A stretch of 51,192 nucleotides of DNA from an uncultured Pelagibacteraceae bacterium (GTDB lineage: Bacteria; Pseudomonadota; Alphaproteobacteria; Pelagibacterales; Pelagibacteraceae): assembly GCA_902600245.1 (NCBI GenBank), contig CACKIQ010000004.1, positions 1 through 51,192 of the forward strand, in the 5' to 3' direction. Each line of letters starts with the position of its first letter. Within the stretch, counting starts at the first letter, position 1. The position numbers and the translations under genes are program-made. This document shows, piece after piece, positions 9,289 to 17,538 of the stretch. The notes under the pieces were generated by a model. That model ran no database searches and was not told the DNA's origin. It worked only from the letters and a program-made list of their open reading frames with translations.

Positions 9289-10580
9289 TATTTAAAAACT
9301 CTTCTAAATATAAAATTGACATTTTTAAAGTGTTTAGAATAATTAAATATAGACTTTAATTTTTTTGGTGAAATTCTACTCATTATAAATTTATCAGATG
9401 AAATGACATCAATTAAATTTAAATCTTCTGCAAAACATTTTTTTGCATAAGATTGTACCATCTTGTATGATTTTTCTCTGCTTAAACCTGTTTTAGTTAG
9501 TTCCAACATAACTTCTTGAGAAAAAATTAAACCTTTTGTTAAATTTAAATTTTCAAGCATTTTTTTAGGATAAATAATCATGTTATCTAAAATATTTGTA
9601 AGTCTAACCAATGCAAAATCAGTTGTTATATTAGCATCTGGACCAATATTTCTCTCAACACTTGAATGAGAAATGTCTCTTTCGTGCCAAAGTGCTATGT
9701 TTTCAAGTGCTGGTGTAACTGTACTTCTGACCATCCTTGCTAAACCAGTAAGATTCTCACTTAAAATAGGATTTTTTTTATGAGGCATAGCAGAGGAACC
9801 TTTTTGATTTTTAGAGAAATATTCTTGTACTTCGTAAACCTCAGTTCTTTGTAAATGTCTTATTTCAACAGCAACTCTTTCAATGGATCCTGCAATAATT
9901 CCTAAAACAGAAAAATAAAAAGCATGTCTATCTCTTGGAATTACTTGAGTTGAAATTGGCTCAACTTTTAGACCTAATTTTTTAGCAACATGTTTTTCAA
10001 CATTCGGACTAATGTTAGCAAATGTACCAACAGCACCAGAAATTGCACAGGTTGATACTTCATCAACAGCATCTTTTAGTCTTTTTCTGTTTCTTTTAAA
10101 TTCCTCAAAGAACGAAGCTAATTTTAAACCAAAAGTAATTGGTTCTGCATGGATACCATGGCTTCTTCCCATGCAGGGTGTAAATTTATACTTTTTAGCT
10201 TGTCTTTTTAAAACTTTTAAAATTTGATCAATGTCTTTTAAAATAATTTTGCCTGATTGTACTAATTGAATATTAAAACTAGTATCCAAAACATCTGATG
10301 ATGTCATACCTTGGTGAAGGTATCTAGCTTTAAAACCTGCTTTTTCAGTAATTGAAGTCAGAAAAGCTATTACATCATGTTTAACTTCTGCTTCTATTTT
10401 GTGTATTTTGCCCACATTAATTTTAGCCTTGTTTCTGACAACTGAAGAAACACCTTTTGGAATTTGACCAAGTTTTTCCATTGCCTCTGCAGCCGCAACC
10501 TCAACATTAAGCCAGATTTTGTATTTATTTTCTTCGGACCAAATATCAGTTAATTCTTTTCGAGAGTATCTTTTAATCAT
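9288..10580 (-). CDS. purB: Adenylosuccinate lyase
   Basis: Fumarase/aspartase superfamily lyase that acts twice in purine synthesis: SAICAR to AICAR plus fumarate, and adenylosuccinate to AMP plus fumarate. The superfamily signature is visible as [11 protein letters not shown], in the flexible loop with the catalytic serine, and the other active-site segments as [11 protein letters not shown] and [10 protein letters not shown]. The 430-residue length matches the short bacterial form. Because it follows map by three bases and precedes purC, the operon couples the step that makes SAICAR with the one that uses it. Confidence 0.96.
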   Translation of the reverse strand: MIKRYSRKELTDIWSEENKYKIWLNVEVAAAEAMEKLGQIPKGVSSVVRNKAKINVGKIHKIEAEVKHDVIAFLTSITEKAGFKARYLHQGMTSSDVLDTSFNIQLVQSGKIILKDIDQILKVLKRQAKKYKFTPCMGRSHGIHAEPITFGLKLASFFEEFKRNRKRLKDAVDEVSTCAISGAVGTFANISPNVEKHVAKKLGLKVEPISTQVIPRDRHAFYFSVLGIIAGSIERVAVEIRHLQRTEVYEVQEYFSKNQKGSSAMPHKKNPILSENLTGLARMVRSTVTPALENIALWHERDISHSSVERNIGPDANITTDFALVRLTNILDNMIIYPKKMLENLNLTKGLIFSQEVMLELTKTGLSREKSYKMVQSYAKKCFAEDLNLIDVISSDKFIMSRISPKKLKSIFNYSKHFKNVNFIFRRVFK

Positions 10581-10583
10581 TAA

Positions 10584-11354
10584 TTATAAGTATGGAGGCT
10601 TGGAATAACCTTTAGCAGATTCTGTAAAGATTTCATAACCATTTTCAGTAATTCCTAAAGTATGTTCAAATTGTGCAGATAAAGATTTATCTTTAGTAAC
10701 AGCTGTCCAGCCATCATTTAACATTTTAACATCATATTTACCTGAATTTATCATTGGTTCTATAGTAAATGTCATTCCAGGTCTTAACTCTATACCTGTA
10801 TTTTTTTTACCGTAATGTAAAATATTTGGTGGTTCATGAAAAGTTGTACTAATTCCATGACCACAAAAATCTCTAACTACTGAGAAACCTTTTTCTTCTA
10901 CAAATGATTGTATTTCATAACCAATATCTCCTAATTTAATTCCAGGTTTTAGAATTCTAATTGCTCTCATCATAGATTCATAAGTTGCTTCAATAAGATT
11001 ATTTAACTTTACTGGAGTTTTTCCAATGCAAAACATTCTACTAGTGTCACCATAATGTTCATCAACGATAGCTGTCACATCAACGTTTACAGCATCACCT
11101 TCTTGTAAAATTCTATCAGAAGGTATTCCATGACACACAACATGGTTTAAAGATGTGCATAAAGATTTTGTAAACCCTCTGTAATAAAGTGGGGCAGAGT
11201 AACCACCATTATCTCTTATAAATTCGTATCCTAACTTGTCGATGTATTCTGTAGAAACACCTTCTTTGATATTTTCAGTTAACATATCTAGAGTTCTTGC
11301 AGCCAAGTTTCCAGCAACTCTCATTTTTTCAAATTTTTCTTTATAATCAATCAT
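10584..11354 (-). CDS. map: Methionine aminopeptidase, type I
   Basis: Removes the initiator methionine from nascent proteins. The pita-bread metal ligands are all present: Asp92, Asp103, His166, Glu199 and Glu230, plus substrate-binding His75. The motifs are HGIPSD, VNVDVTAIVDEHYGDTSR, GHGISTTFHEPPN and TIEPMI. There is no SH3-like or zinc-finger N-terminal extension, so this is the simple type Ia form. It overlaps sfsA by eight bases and lies three bases before purB, and so is co-transcribed with purine genes rather than with ribosomal genes as in many bacteria. Confidence 0.97.
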   Translation of the reverse strand: MIDYKEKFEKMRVAGNLAARTLDMLTENIKEGVSTEYIDKLGYEFIRDNGGYSAPLYYRGFTKSLCTSLNHVVCHGIPSDRILQEGDAVNVDVTAIVDEHYGDTSRMFCIGKTPVKLNNLIEATYESMMRAIRILKPGIKLGDIGYEIQSFVEEKGFSVVRDFCGHGISTTFHEPPNILHYGKKNTGIELRPGMTFTIEPMINSGKYDVKMLNDGWTAVTKDKSLSAQFEHTLGITENGYEIFTESAKGYSKPPYL

Positions 11355-12045
11355 CTATAATTTTTAATTTTTTATCTATAAAAATTTTCTTAGAACTTAT
11401 ATCACATCTATAAGCTAAAAAATTAACTCCAGCTTTTTTAGCTTTAAGGTAGGTGTTGTAATATTCTTCATCAATATCTTTAGCTATTTTAAAATATTTC
11501 ATATTTTGAATTTGAACTAAAAATATTAAGTATGTTTTATAACTTTTTTTTATGGCATCAATAAGGGTTAATAAATGCTTAATTCCTCTTGTTGTTGGGG
11601 CATCTGGAAATTCAGCGGTATCTTTATTTCTAAATAATGTAACATTTTTAACTTCAAGAAACATTTTTTGACCTTTTTTTTCTAATAAGAAATCAAATCT
11701 AGTCTCTTTATTAAAAAAAACCTCTGGTTTTATGGAGTCATTATTTTTAAGTTCATTTATAAGATTGTTGTTAAGTCCATGTTCAACTATTCTATTTGCT
11801 ATGTGAGTATTCACCCCAACTAAATTTTTTCTAGATTTGATAATTTCCAATCCATATTTCAGTTTTCTTTTTGGATCGTTATTAGTAAGCAAATAAACTT
11901 CATTACCTTCATCTAGTAAACCTTTCATTGATCCTGTGTTAGGACAGTGAGCTGTGACAATACCTTTACCCAGCCTCACATCAGTAAAAAACCTTTTATA
12001 ACGTTTGATTAGTTTGCCTTTTATTAAAGACTTGGTAAATTCCAT
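11347..12045 (-). CDS. sfsA: SfsA family protein (sugar fermentation stimulation protein homologue)
   Basis: 232-residue SfsA protein. Visible are HCPNTGSMKGLL near the N-terminus, RFDFLLE and FLEVKNVTLFRN in the centre, and FPDAPTTRGIKHL. The last three resemble a PD-(D/E)xK nuclease-like core (Asp and Glu-x-Lys), which is established for the family, although the cellular role is unclear; the name comes from an E. coli maltose phenotype. It is the first gene of the nine-gene minus-strand operon, so its promoter probably drives purine synthesis genes. A TATAAT on the minus strand lies seven bases before the ATG. Confidence 0.9.
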   Translation of the reverse strand: MEFTKSLIKGKLIKRYKRFFTDVRLGKGIVTAHCPNTGSMKGLLDEGNEVYLLTNNDPKRKLKYGLEIIKSRKNLVGVNTHIANRIVEHGLNNNLINELKNNDSIKPEVFFNKETRFDFLLEKKGQKMFLEVKNVTLFRNKDTAEFPDAPTTRGIKHLLTLIDAIKKSYKTYLIFLVQIQNMKYFKIAKDIDEEYYNTYLKAKKAGVNFLAYRCDISSKKIFIDKKLKIIDD

Positions 12046-12059
12046 TAGTAAATTATATA
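12032..12059 (+). promoter_or_regulatory. Candidate promoter for the CinA-type gene at 12066
   Basis: TTGGTA (12032-12037), a 16-base spacer and TATATA (12054-12059). The spacer equals that of the stronger promoters before rpsD and rpsM. The -35 lies inside the sfsA coding region. The predicted start would fall at about the ATG at 12066, so this message would also be leaderless or nearly so. Confidence 0.4.
12052..12057 (-). promoter_or_regulatory. Candidate -10 box for the sfsA-purine-grxD operon
   Basis: Read on the minus strand this is a perfect TATAAT, six bases before the sfsA ATG, which begins at 12045. A start point seven bases further on would fall at the ATG, making the transcript leaderless. 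No good -35 is seen at 16-17 bases. The site overlaps a plus-strand TATATA used for the divergent gene, so the two promoters may compete. Confidence 0.35.
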
Positions 12060-12065
12060 TTTCAT

Positions 12066-12815
12066 ATGAATAAAAAAGTAAAAGTTAATGCTTCAATTTT
12101 AATAATAGGTAATGAAATATTATCTGGAAGAACTCAAGATACTAATACATCTACTTTAGCAATCTGGCTAAATTCAATAGGTGTTAATGTTGGTGAAGTT
12201 AGAGTAATAGCTGATGTTGAAGAGATTATTGTTGATACTTTAAATTTACTTAGGTCAAAATATGATTACGTTTTTACAACTGGTGGTATTGGTCCAACAC
12301 ATGATGATATTACAGCTCAGTCAGTATCAAAGGCTTTCGGAATAAAATACGAAGTTCATAAAGAAGCTTTTAAAATATTAGAAGCTTACTACCAACCAGG
12401 TGAATTCAATGAAGGGAGACAAAAAATGGCATGGATGCCAGAGAATGCAAATTTAATTTTAAACCCAACAAGTGGTGCACCAGGTTTTAATGTTGAAAAT
12501 GTTTTTTCATTGCCAGGAGTTCCATCCATTTTAAAATCAATGTTAGGTGGTTTGACTAATAGAATAGTAGGGGGGAGGCCTATCAAAAGTCTTACTATAA
12601 GTTTAAGAACTGTTGAAAGTGAAATAGCAAATTCATTAACTAAGGTTCAAAATAACAATATAGATGTAGAAATTGGAAGTTATCCTTTTTTTCACGCAGG
12701 CAAATTAGGTGTATCAATTGTGATAAGATCAGAAGATCAGAATAAAATTGATGATTGTAATTCTCAAATTTTAAAATTTGTTAATGAAAAAAAAATTGAA
12801 GTAGTAGATCGATAA
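12066..12815 (+). CDS. CinA-type protein, molybdopterin-binding (MoCF) domain only
   Basis: 249-residue protein of the competence/damage-inducible CinA family, N-terminal domain only. The MoCF_biosynth domain is clear: GNEILSGRTQDTNT, DYVFTTGGIGPTHDD and SLPGVPSIL. In full-length CinA a C-terminal NMN amidohydrolase domain follows; it is missing here, as in many stand-alone homologues. Activities reported for the family include ADP-ribose and NMN-related hydrolysis and molybdopterin binding, and sequence alone does not choose between them. The next gene starts on its stop codon (TAATG). NAD salvage or repair is a reasonable but unproven guess. Confidence 0.82.
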   Translation: MNKKVKVNASILIIGNEILSGRTQDTNTSTLAIWLNSIGVNVGEVRVIADVEEIIVDTLNLLRSKYDYVFTTGGIGPTHDDITAQSVSKAFGIKYEVHKEAFKILEAYYQPGEFNEGRQKMAWMPENANLILNPTSGAPGFNVENVFSLPGVPSILKSMLGGLTNRIVGGRPIKSLTISLRTVESEIANSLTKVQNNNIDVEIGSYPFFHAGKLGVSIVIRSEDQNKIDDCNSQILKFVNEKKIEVVDR

Positions 12816-13216
12816 TGTTGTATTTTGCTTATGGTAGTAATCTTCATCATTTTCAGATGAAAAGAAGATGTAAGGATAGTATCTTTTTAAAAAAAATAAA
12901 TTTAAGAGATTTTAGATTAACTTTTAGAAGTAAGTACAGAGCTGCAGATATTGAGCGAAAAAAGAATGCTATTGTTCCTGGGGCATTATTTGAAATTTCT
13001 AAAAATGATGAAAAAAAGTTAGATGTTTATGAAGACTTTCCTATACTTTATAAAAAATATTATTTTTATTATTATGGAAAAAAAGTAATGACTTATACAA
13101 TGGTCCAAAAATCACCATTTAAATTTCCAACAGAAAGGTATTTAAATGTTGTTAAAAAGGGTTATCGTGATTGTAAACTAGATGAAAGGTTTTTACTTAA
13201 AGCACTAAAAACATAA
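12815..13216 (+). CDS. Gamma-glutamylcyclotransferase-like (AIG2/GGCT fold) protein
   Basis: 133-residue GGCT-fold protein. It begins with LYFAYGSNL (residues 2-10), the signature loop that binds the substrate carboxylate, and has a candidate catalytic acid at Glu73 in LDVYEDFP. Family members cleave gamma-glutamyl amino acids or gamma-glutamylamines to 5-oxoproline, but many homologues are uncharacterised. It overlaps the CinA-type gene by one base and so is probably co-expressed with it. The two share no obvious pathway. It ends six bases from the convergent glycosyltransferase gene. Confidence 0.75.
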   Translation: MLYFAYGSNLHHFQMKRRCKDSIFLKKINLRDFRLTFRSKYRAADIERKKNAIVPGALFEISKNDEKKLDVYEDFPILYKKYYFYYYGKKVMTYTMVQKSPFKFPTERYLNVVKKGYRDCKLDERFLLKALKT

Positions 13217-13222
13217 ATAAGA

Positions 13223-14443
13223 CTAGAGATAGTATTTATTATCCTCATTAACAGCTTTTTCTAATCTAATTAGAAAATCAGGTATAGCACTTTTAACTCT
13301 ACTCCAAGTCGGTATAAAAGGTGCATCCATTGGATTTAAATAAAAATCTTCACCAGCTTTAATTATATTTCTCGAAAATAATTCAACTGCTTTTTCTTCT
13401 AAATGTGAGTCAAATTTTAAACCATTTATTTCAGCATCACTTCTATATGCATCTATTAAATCTAAAGCAGATCTATAATAAGTAGCTTTCAATGATCTTA
13501 ATTCCTCTCTACTAAATGAGTGACCTTGCGTTGCTAATTTTTTTATAAAAGTTTTTATGATATCAATCGACATTCTTGATAAACCTTTTTTTTCGTCATC
13601 AATTGATAAATTTTGATGTTTGTGATCATAGGTATCTGCTAAGTCAACTTGACAAATATTTTGTGGAGAAAAGTTTCTTTGCATTTCAGACAAAATCCCT
13701 ATTTCTATCCCCCAATCTGACGAAATTCTTAATTCAGGTAAAATATTTCTTCTAAAAGAAAATTCACCAGCAAGAGGATATTTGAACGATTTCATGAAAT
13801 CTATATATTCAGTTTTACCAATTGTTTTTTCTAAAGCGTTCAATAATGGAAATACTAAAAGCCTTGCAACTCTTCCATTCATTTTATTATCAGCAACTCT
13901 AGGGTAATAACCTTTACAAAATTCAAAATTAAATAAAGGGTTTACCACTGGATAAAATAATTTTGCCAGCATTCTTCGATCGTAAGTTTTTATATCGCAA
14001 TCATGTAAAGCAACTGATCTTGCACTATTTCTTGCTATTGACATCCCAATACAATACCAAACATTTCTTCCTTTACCTTTTTCATTTGGTGCTAACGCTT
14101 TTTTTTGTAACTCTTTGTCTAATTTTTTTAAATTAGGTCCATCATTCCAAAGTATTGTAAAAGGAGTTTCTAATTTTTCAAAAAATGTCCATGCTTTTCT
14201 AGCTTGTTTTTCGTTAGCTTGATCTAAACCTATTATTATGTGGTGCAAATAATTAGTTTTAGCAATTTCAGATACTATTTTTGGTAAAGCATCACCTTTT
14301 AATTCACTATAAAGACACGGTAAAATAAGTTCCATTTTTCTCTCTTTTGAAAAATGTGAAAGCTCCTTCTCTATTTGCTTAGTCGACTTAGTACCAAAGT
14401 CATGGAGTGTAGAGATAATACCATTTTGGGAAAAATCACTCAT
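13223..14443 (-). CDS. gpgS: Glucosyl-3-phosphoglycerate synthase-like glycosyltransferase (GT81)
   Basis: 406-residue GT-A glycosyltransferase resembling GpgS, which transfers glucose from an NDP-glucose to 3-phosphoglycerate. Visible are the N-terminal nucleotide-binding strand MELILPCLYSEL, the DxD-type metal motif HDCD (147-150), GEFSFRRN, and WGIEIGIL. No membrane segments are seen, so it is cytosolic. The HAD phosphatase 12 bases upstream is of the kind that dephosphorylates this product, and together they would make glucosylglycerate, a compatible solute reported in marine and nitrogen-limited bacteria. Donor and acceptor are inferred; a mannosyl analogue is the main alternative. Confidence 0.78.
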   Translation of the reverse strand: MSDFSQNGIISTLHDFGTKSTKQIEKELSHFSKERKMELILPCLYSELKGDALPKIVSEIAKTNYLHHIIIGLDQANEKQARKAWTFFEKLETPFTILWNDGPNLKKLDKELQKKALAPNEKGKGRNVWYCIGMSIARNSARSVALHDCDIKTYDRRMLAKLFYPVVNPLFNFEFCKGYYPRVADNKMNGRVARLLVFPLLNALEKTIGKTEYIDFMKSFKYPLAGEFSFRRNILPELRISSDWGIEIGILSEMQRNFSPQNICQVDLADTYDHKHQNLSIDDEKKGLSRMSIDIIKTFIKKLATQGHSFSREELRSLKATYYRSALDLIDAYRSDAEINGLKFDSHLEEKAVELFSRNIIKAGEDFYLNPMDAPFIPTWSRVKSAIPDFLIRLEKAVNEDNKYYL

Positions 14444-14455
14444 AATTACATTTTA

Positions 14456-15259
14456 TTAATTTATATTTATTTTAACTAGAGCCATTTTAATCACATCAGC
14501 CCAGCCCCCAGGTGATGGCTTATTTGTAGTAATTAGATTATTTATATGAATTTCATCTAATCTAAATTTGTCATTAAATACTAAGCAAGGAAAATCAGAT
14601 ATTTTTAACATATCTAAGTCGTTGTAATTGTCTCCTACACCTATTGTTTTTACTTTTTTATTATTTTTCATAAAAAATCTAACAAATACTTGGAGTGCTT
14701 TTGCTTTATTTACTTTATCAGTCAAATTAATTACTCTACCACCTTCTTGTAGGTATAGACCTTCTTTTTTAATAATCTTAGATAATTCATTCTTTTCATT
14801 TTTATTTCCCTCAAAATTAAAAAGAATAGTGTATTTACGATCTAGCGCCATTTTAAGCTTTTTATCTTCGAGACCTAAAATTTTGGCTTGGTTTTTTGTA
14901 TCCATTTCGGATAACCATTTACATTTTTTTTGTAAATATATTGGAACAATATTCTGAAAAATTTTTAATAAACTCTCTTTTTCTCTACTTAATATTAATT
15001 GTCTAGGTAAATTTGCATTTAACAGGTCCAATCCATTAATAACAGCTCCATTTTCAGAAATATATGGCAAGCTTAAACCGAGTTCACTGCTAAATTCTAA
15101 GATTTCTTTTTCTGTTTTGCTACTGTTAGGTATTACAAAAATACCTTCAGAGATTATTTGCTTTAAATAGTCCTTTATTTCGTCAAATTTAAAAGTGTCT
15201 CTATGTAGTAGTGAACCATCGAGATCAGTAAATATTAAAACTTTGAGTTTCTTTTCCAT
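14456..15259 (-). CDS. HAD-family phosphatase, glucosyl/mannosyl-3-phosphoglycerate phosphatase-like
   Basis: 267-residue HAD superfamily phosphatase of the Cof/MpgP type. Motif I is TDLDGSLL, with nucleophile Asp12 and Asp14; motif II is the Ser46 region (NSSKTEKE); motif III Lys lies near 187; motif IV is GVGDNYND (207-214). The SENGAV segment in the cap is usual in mannosyl-3-phosphoglycerate phosphatases and in GpgP. Being just upstream of gpgS on the same strand, it most likely removes phosphate from glucosyl-3-phosphoglycerate to give glucosylglycerate. The sugar cannot be determined from the sequence. Confidence 0.8.
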   Translation of the reverse strand: MEKKLKVLIFTDLDGSLLHRDTFKFDEIKDYLKQIISEGIFVIPNSSKTEKEILEFSSELGLSLPYISENGAVINGLDLLNANLPRQLILSREKESLLKIFQNIVPIYLQKKCKWLSEMDTKNQAKILGLEDKKLKMALDRKYTILFNFEGNKNEKNELSKIIKKEGLYLQEGGRVINLTDKVNKAKALQVFVRFFMKNNKKVKTIGVGDNYNDLDMLKISDFPCLVFNDKFRLDEIHINNLITTNKPSPGGWADVIKMALVKININ

Positions 15260-15309
15260 TAAGTTATCTTTATAAAAAATTCAAAAAATAACAATTTTAC
15301 ATATTAAAC

Positions 15310-15336
15310 TTGTTCAATTATAAATATTAGCATAAA
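15310..15336 (+). promoter_or_regulatory. Weak candidate promoter for tRNA-Leu
   Basis: TTGTTC (15310-15315), a 15-base spacer and CATAAA (15331-15336) precede tRNA-Leu by 20 bases. The bases after the -10 read CACTC, less A+T-rich than their surroundings. Spacing and both boxes are imperfect, so this is only a suggestion. Confidence 0.27.
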
Positions 15337-15356
15337 CACTCATGAAATTCATTAAT

Positions 15357-15442
15357 GCCCTCGTGGTGAAATTGGTAGACACAAAGGACTTAAAATCCTT
15401 GCCGCTTGCGGAGTGCCAGTTCGAGTCTGGCCGAGGGCACCA
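15357..15442 (+). tRNA. tRNA-Leu (UAA)
   Basis: 86-base class II tRNA. The acceptor stem GCCCTCG pairs with CGAGGGC (15432-15438), followed by discriminator A and an encoded CCA. The anticodon stem AAGGA/TCCTT encloses the loop CTTAAAA with anticodon TAA at 15391-15393. A long variable arm follows, as expected for leucine. It decodes UUA and UUG, which are common codons in this A+T-rich sequence. Confidence 0.97.
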
Positions 15443-15477
15443 TATTGTAAAAAAATTACATACTTAAATAATAAAAT

Positions 15478-16644
15478 TTGAAAAAAATAGTTTTAATAAA
15501 TGTACTTACATTCATTTTTCTTATTTTGTTAATTTTTATTATATTAAAATCTTTAAATTATTTTGTCTCTGGACCTCCAAGATATTATGAGTTTGTCTTT
15601 AATCTAGAAGAGGGAGATTTAAGAAAAAAAAAAGAAAAATTAACTTATTACAAATTTATTTCTAATCAAAAAGAAAAAGAAAAAGATGATTTTTTAAGAT
15701 ATAACACTCAAGAATACAAAGAATTAAAATACACCGGAGAAATAAAAATTGAAAATTGTGGTAAAACAGAGTCTGGTCTTTATGAATTAATTTATGCTAC
15801 AGACAAAAATGGATTTAGAGAAAATAAAAATAACTTATATGAACAAACTGACTTTATTTTACTTGGAGATTCATTCACTATGTCTGTTTGTCAAAACAAA
15901 CCATATGATTTAAAAAGCCAATTAATTAAGCTAAATAATAATACTTCATATTTAAATTTAGGATTAGCAGGGGATAATTACGTAAAGCAATTAATTACTC
16001 TTTTAAATGTAAGTAAAAATACTAAATTTGACAATTTAATTTGGTTTTTTTATGAGGGTAATGATTTTAATGATACGTTAAAAAAAATTGAATATTACAA
16101 AAAAAATTATTATCCAAATCATATACAACAAAAAAAAACATTAGAAACAAATACAGAAAAAAATTATTATAAATTGACTTATGACTACGAGATTACAAAT
16201 GTTTACAAATTAAAAGTATTTATTGCAGAAATTACAAGTGGTCTCTCATCACTTTTAAAATTTTTTAAAAATTACGAAAATCTTTTAAATATTAACGAAT
16301 ATAACGAAGCATTAATTATCGCTAATGAATATTTAAACAGGAAAAAAGTAAAAAATAAGTACATTTATTATATTCCAAGTTGGCAAAGGCTTACTAATTA
16401 TAAATCTATAAAATCAAAATTATTTAATAAAAATCCACAAATAATTCAATTAGATACTCTCAAAAAGTCTGTAAAAGAAATTGCAGAAAAAAATGGATTT
16501 ACATTTGTAGATGGAGAGCAAATTTTTATGAATTTAGAGGATCCATTAAAAGTTTTTTACTATAATTTAAACACTCATTTTAATAGACAGGGATATAGAT
16601 TAATGGCTCAGGATTTATATAATAAAATTTTAATTAATAATTAA
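15478..16644 (+). CDS. Membrane-anchored SGNH-hydrolase-like protein
   Basis: 388-residue protein with one N-terminal membrane segment (about residues 4-27), probably anchoring a periplasmic domain. SGNH/GDSL-type blocks are visible: GDSF (130-133, Ser132), Gly165 in GLAGDN, EGND (193-196) and NTHFNRQGY with His367. The position that is usually Asp in the D-x-H type of block V is Asn365, so catalysis is uncertain. The start is TTG; an in-frame stop at 15472-15474 rules out an earlier start, and no ATG occurs until far downstream. It follows tRNA-Leu by 35 bases and abuts nadK. Possible roles include deacylation or acetyl transfer on a glycan or lipid; the substrate is unknown. Confidence 0.7.
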   Translation: MKKIVLINVLTFIFLILLIFIILKSLNYFVSGPPRYYEFVFNLEEGDLRKKKEKLTYYKFISNQKEKEKDDFLRYNTQEYKELKYTGEIKIENCGKTESGLYELIYATDKNGFRENKNNLYEQTDFILLGDSFTMSVCQNKPYDLKSQLIKLNNNTSYLNLGLAGDNYVKQLITLLNVSKNTKFDNLIWFFYEGNDFNDTLKKIEYYKKNYYPNHIQQKKTLETNTEKNYYKLTYDYEITNVYKLKVFIAEITSGLSSLLKFFKNYENLLNINEYNEALIIANEYLNRKKVKNKYIYYIPSWQRLTNYKSIKSKLFNKNPQIIQLDTLKKSVKEIAEKNGFTFVDGEQIFMNLEDPLKVFYYNLNTHFNRQGYRLMAQDLYNKILINN

Positions 16645-17424
16645 ATGAACAAAATAAATAAAATACAAATTATCTCAGATGTAAACAAAAAGTCTCTTAA
16701 AATTAAAAATCATTTAATTAAAAAGATAAATCAAAATCAATTTCAAAAAGAAAATCTTATTATCGTTATAGGTGGTGATGGATTTATGCTTCAAACACTT
16801 AAAAAATTTAATAAATTTAGAAAACAATTTTATGGAATTAATTCAGGAAATTACGGTTTTTTAATGAATAAGTTTTCCTCAAAAGATGTTTTGAAAAACC
16901 TTTTAAAAGCAAACTTAGTTACAATTTCCCCACTGGAAATGATTGTAAAAAATAAAAACAATAAAACTAAGAAATCTATAGCCATAAATGAAGTATCTAT
17001 ACTTAGACAAAGTAGACAAGCAGCATCATTATCTATTAAGCAAGGTTCTAAACAAATAATTAAAAAATTAGTTTCTGATGGCGTATTAGTATCAACACCA
17101 GCTGGTAGTACAGCTTATAATCTTTCTGTTCATGGACCTATTTTAAGTCTTAATTCAAAAAAATTATCAATATCTCCAATAAGTGCGTTTAGACCAAGAA
17201 GATGGAAAGGTAAAATTGTTAATGATAAGACTAAAATTGTTATAACAAATTTGAATCCATCTAAAAGACCAATAAGTGCTGTAGCAGATAATTTGGAAGT
17301 AAGAAATGCTAAGTTTATCACTGTAAAAACTAATAATAAAATTAAGTTTAATCTTTTGTATGATAAAAATAGGAGTCTGCAAAAGAAGATTAAAATTGAG
17401 CAATTAAGAAAAGAAACTAATTAA
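16645..17424 (+). CDS. nadK: NAD kinase
   Basis: Phosphorylates NAD to NADP. The family GGDG motif lies at 43-46 (VIGGDGFMLQ), followed by NSGNYGFLMN and the glycine-rich NAD-binding segment DGVLVSTPAGSTAYNLS. A further conserved stretch ends with AVADN. Length 259 residues is near the short alphaproteobacterial form. Its ATG directly follows the stop of the SGNH-like gene without a spacer, suggesting co-transcription, and the gene ends five bases from the convergent tRNA-Thr. Confidence 0.95.
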   Translation: MNKINKIQIISDVNKKSLKIKNHLIKKINQNQFQKENLIIVIGGDGFMLQTLKKFNKFRKQFYGINSGNYGFLMNKFSSKDVLKNLLKANLVTISPLEMIVKNKNNKTKKSIAINEVSILRQSRQAASLSIKQGSKQIIKKLVSDGVLVSTPAGSTAYNLSVHGPILSLNSKKLSISPISAFRPRRWKGKIVNDKTKIVITNLNPSKRPISAVADNLEVRNAKFITVKTNNKIKFNLLYDKNRSLQKKIKIEQLRKETN

Positions 17425-17429
17425 ATTTG

Positions 17430-17505
17430 TGGTGCCCCCGCACGGATTCGAACCGCGGACCTATTGATTACAAATCAATTGCTCTACCAGCTGAGCTACA
17501 AGGGC
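17430..17505 (-). tRNA. tRNA-Thr (UGU)
   Basis: 76-base tRNA on the minus strand. The acceptor GCCCTTG pairs with CGGGGGC using two G-U pairs, and CCA is encoded (17430-17432 as TGG). The anticodon stem ATTGA/TCAAT encloses TTTGTAA, with TGT at 17470-17472 on the complement. It lies 33 bases downstream of rlmB on the same strand and is probably released from the rlmB transcript. Confidence 0.97.
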
Positions 17506-17538
17506 ATGCGCAATAATTATTAATTATTCATTAAATAA

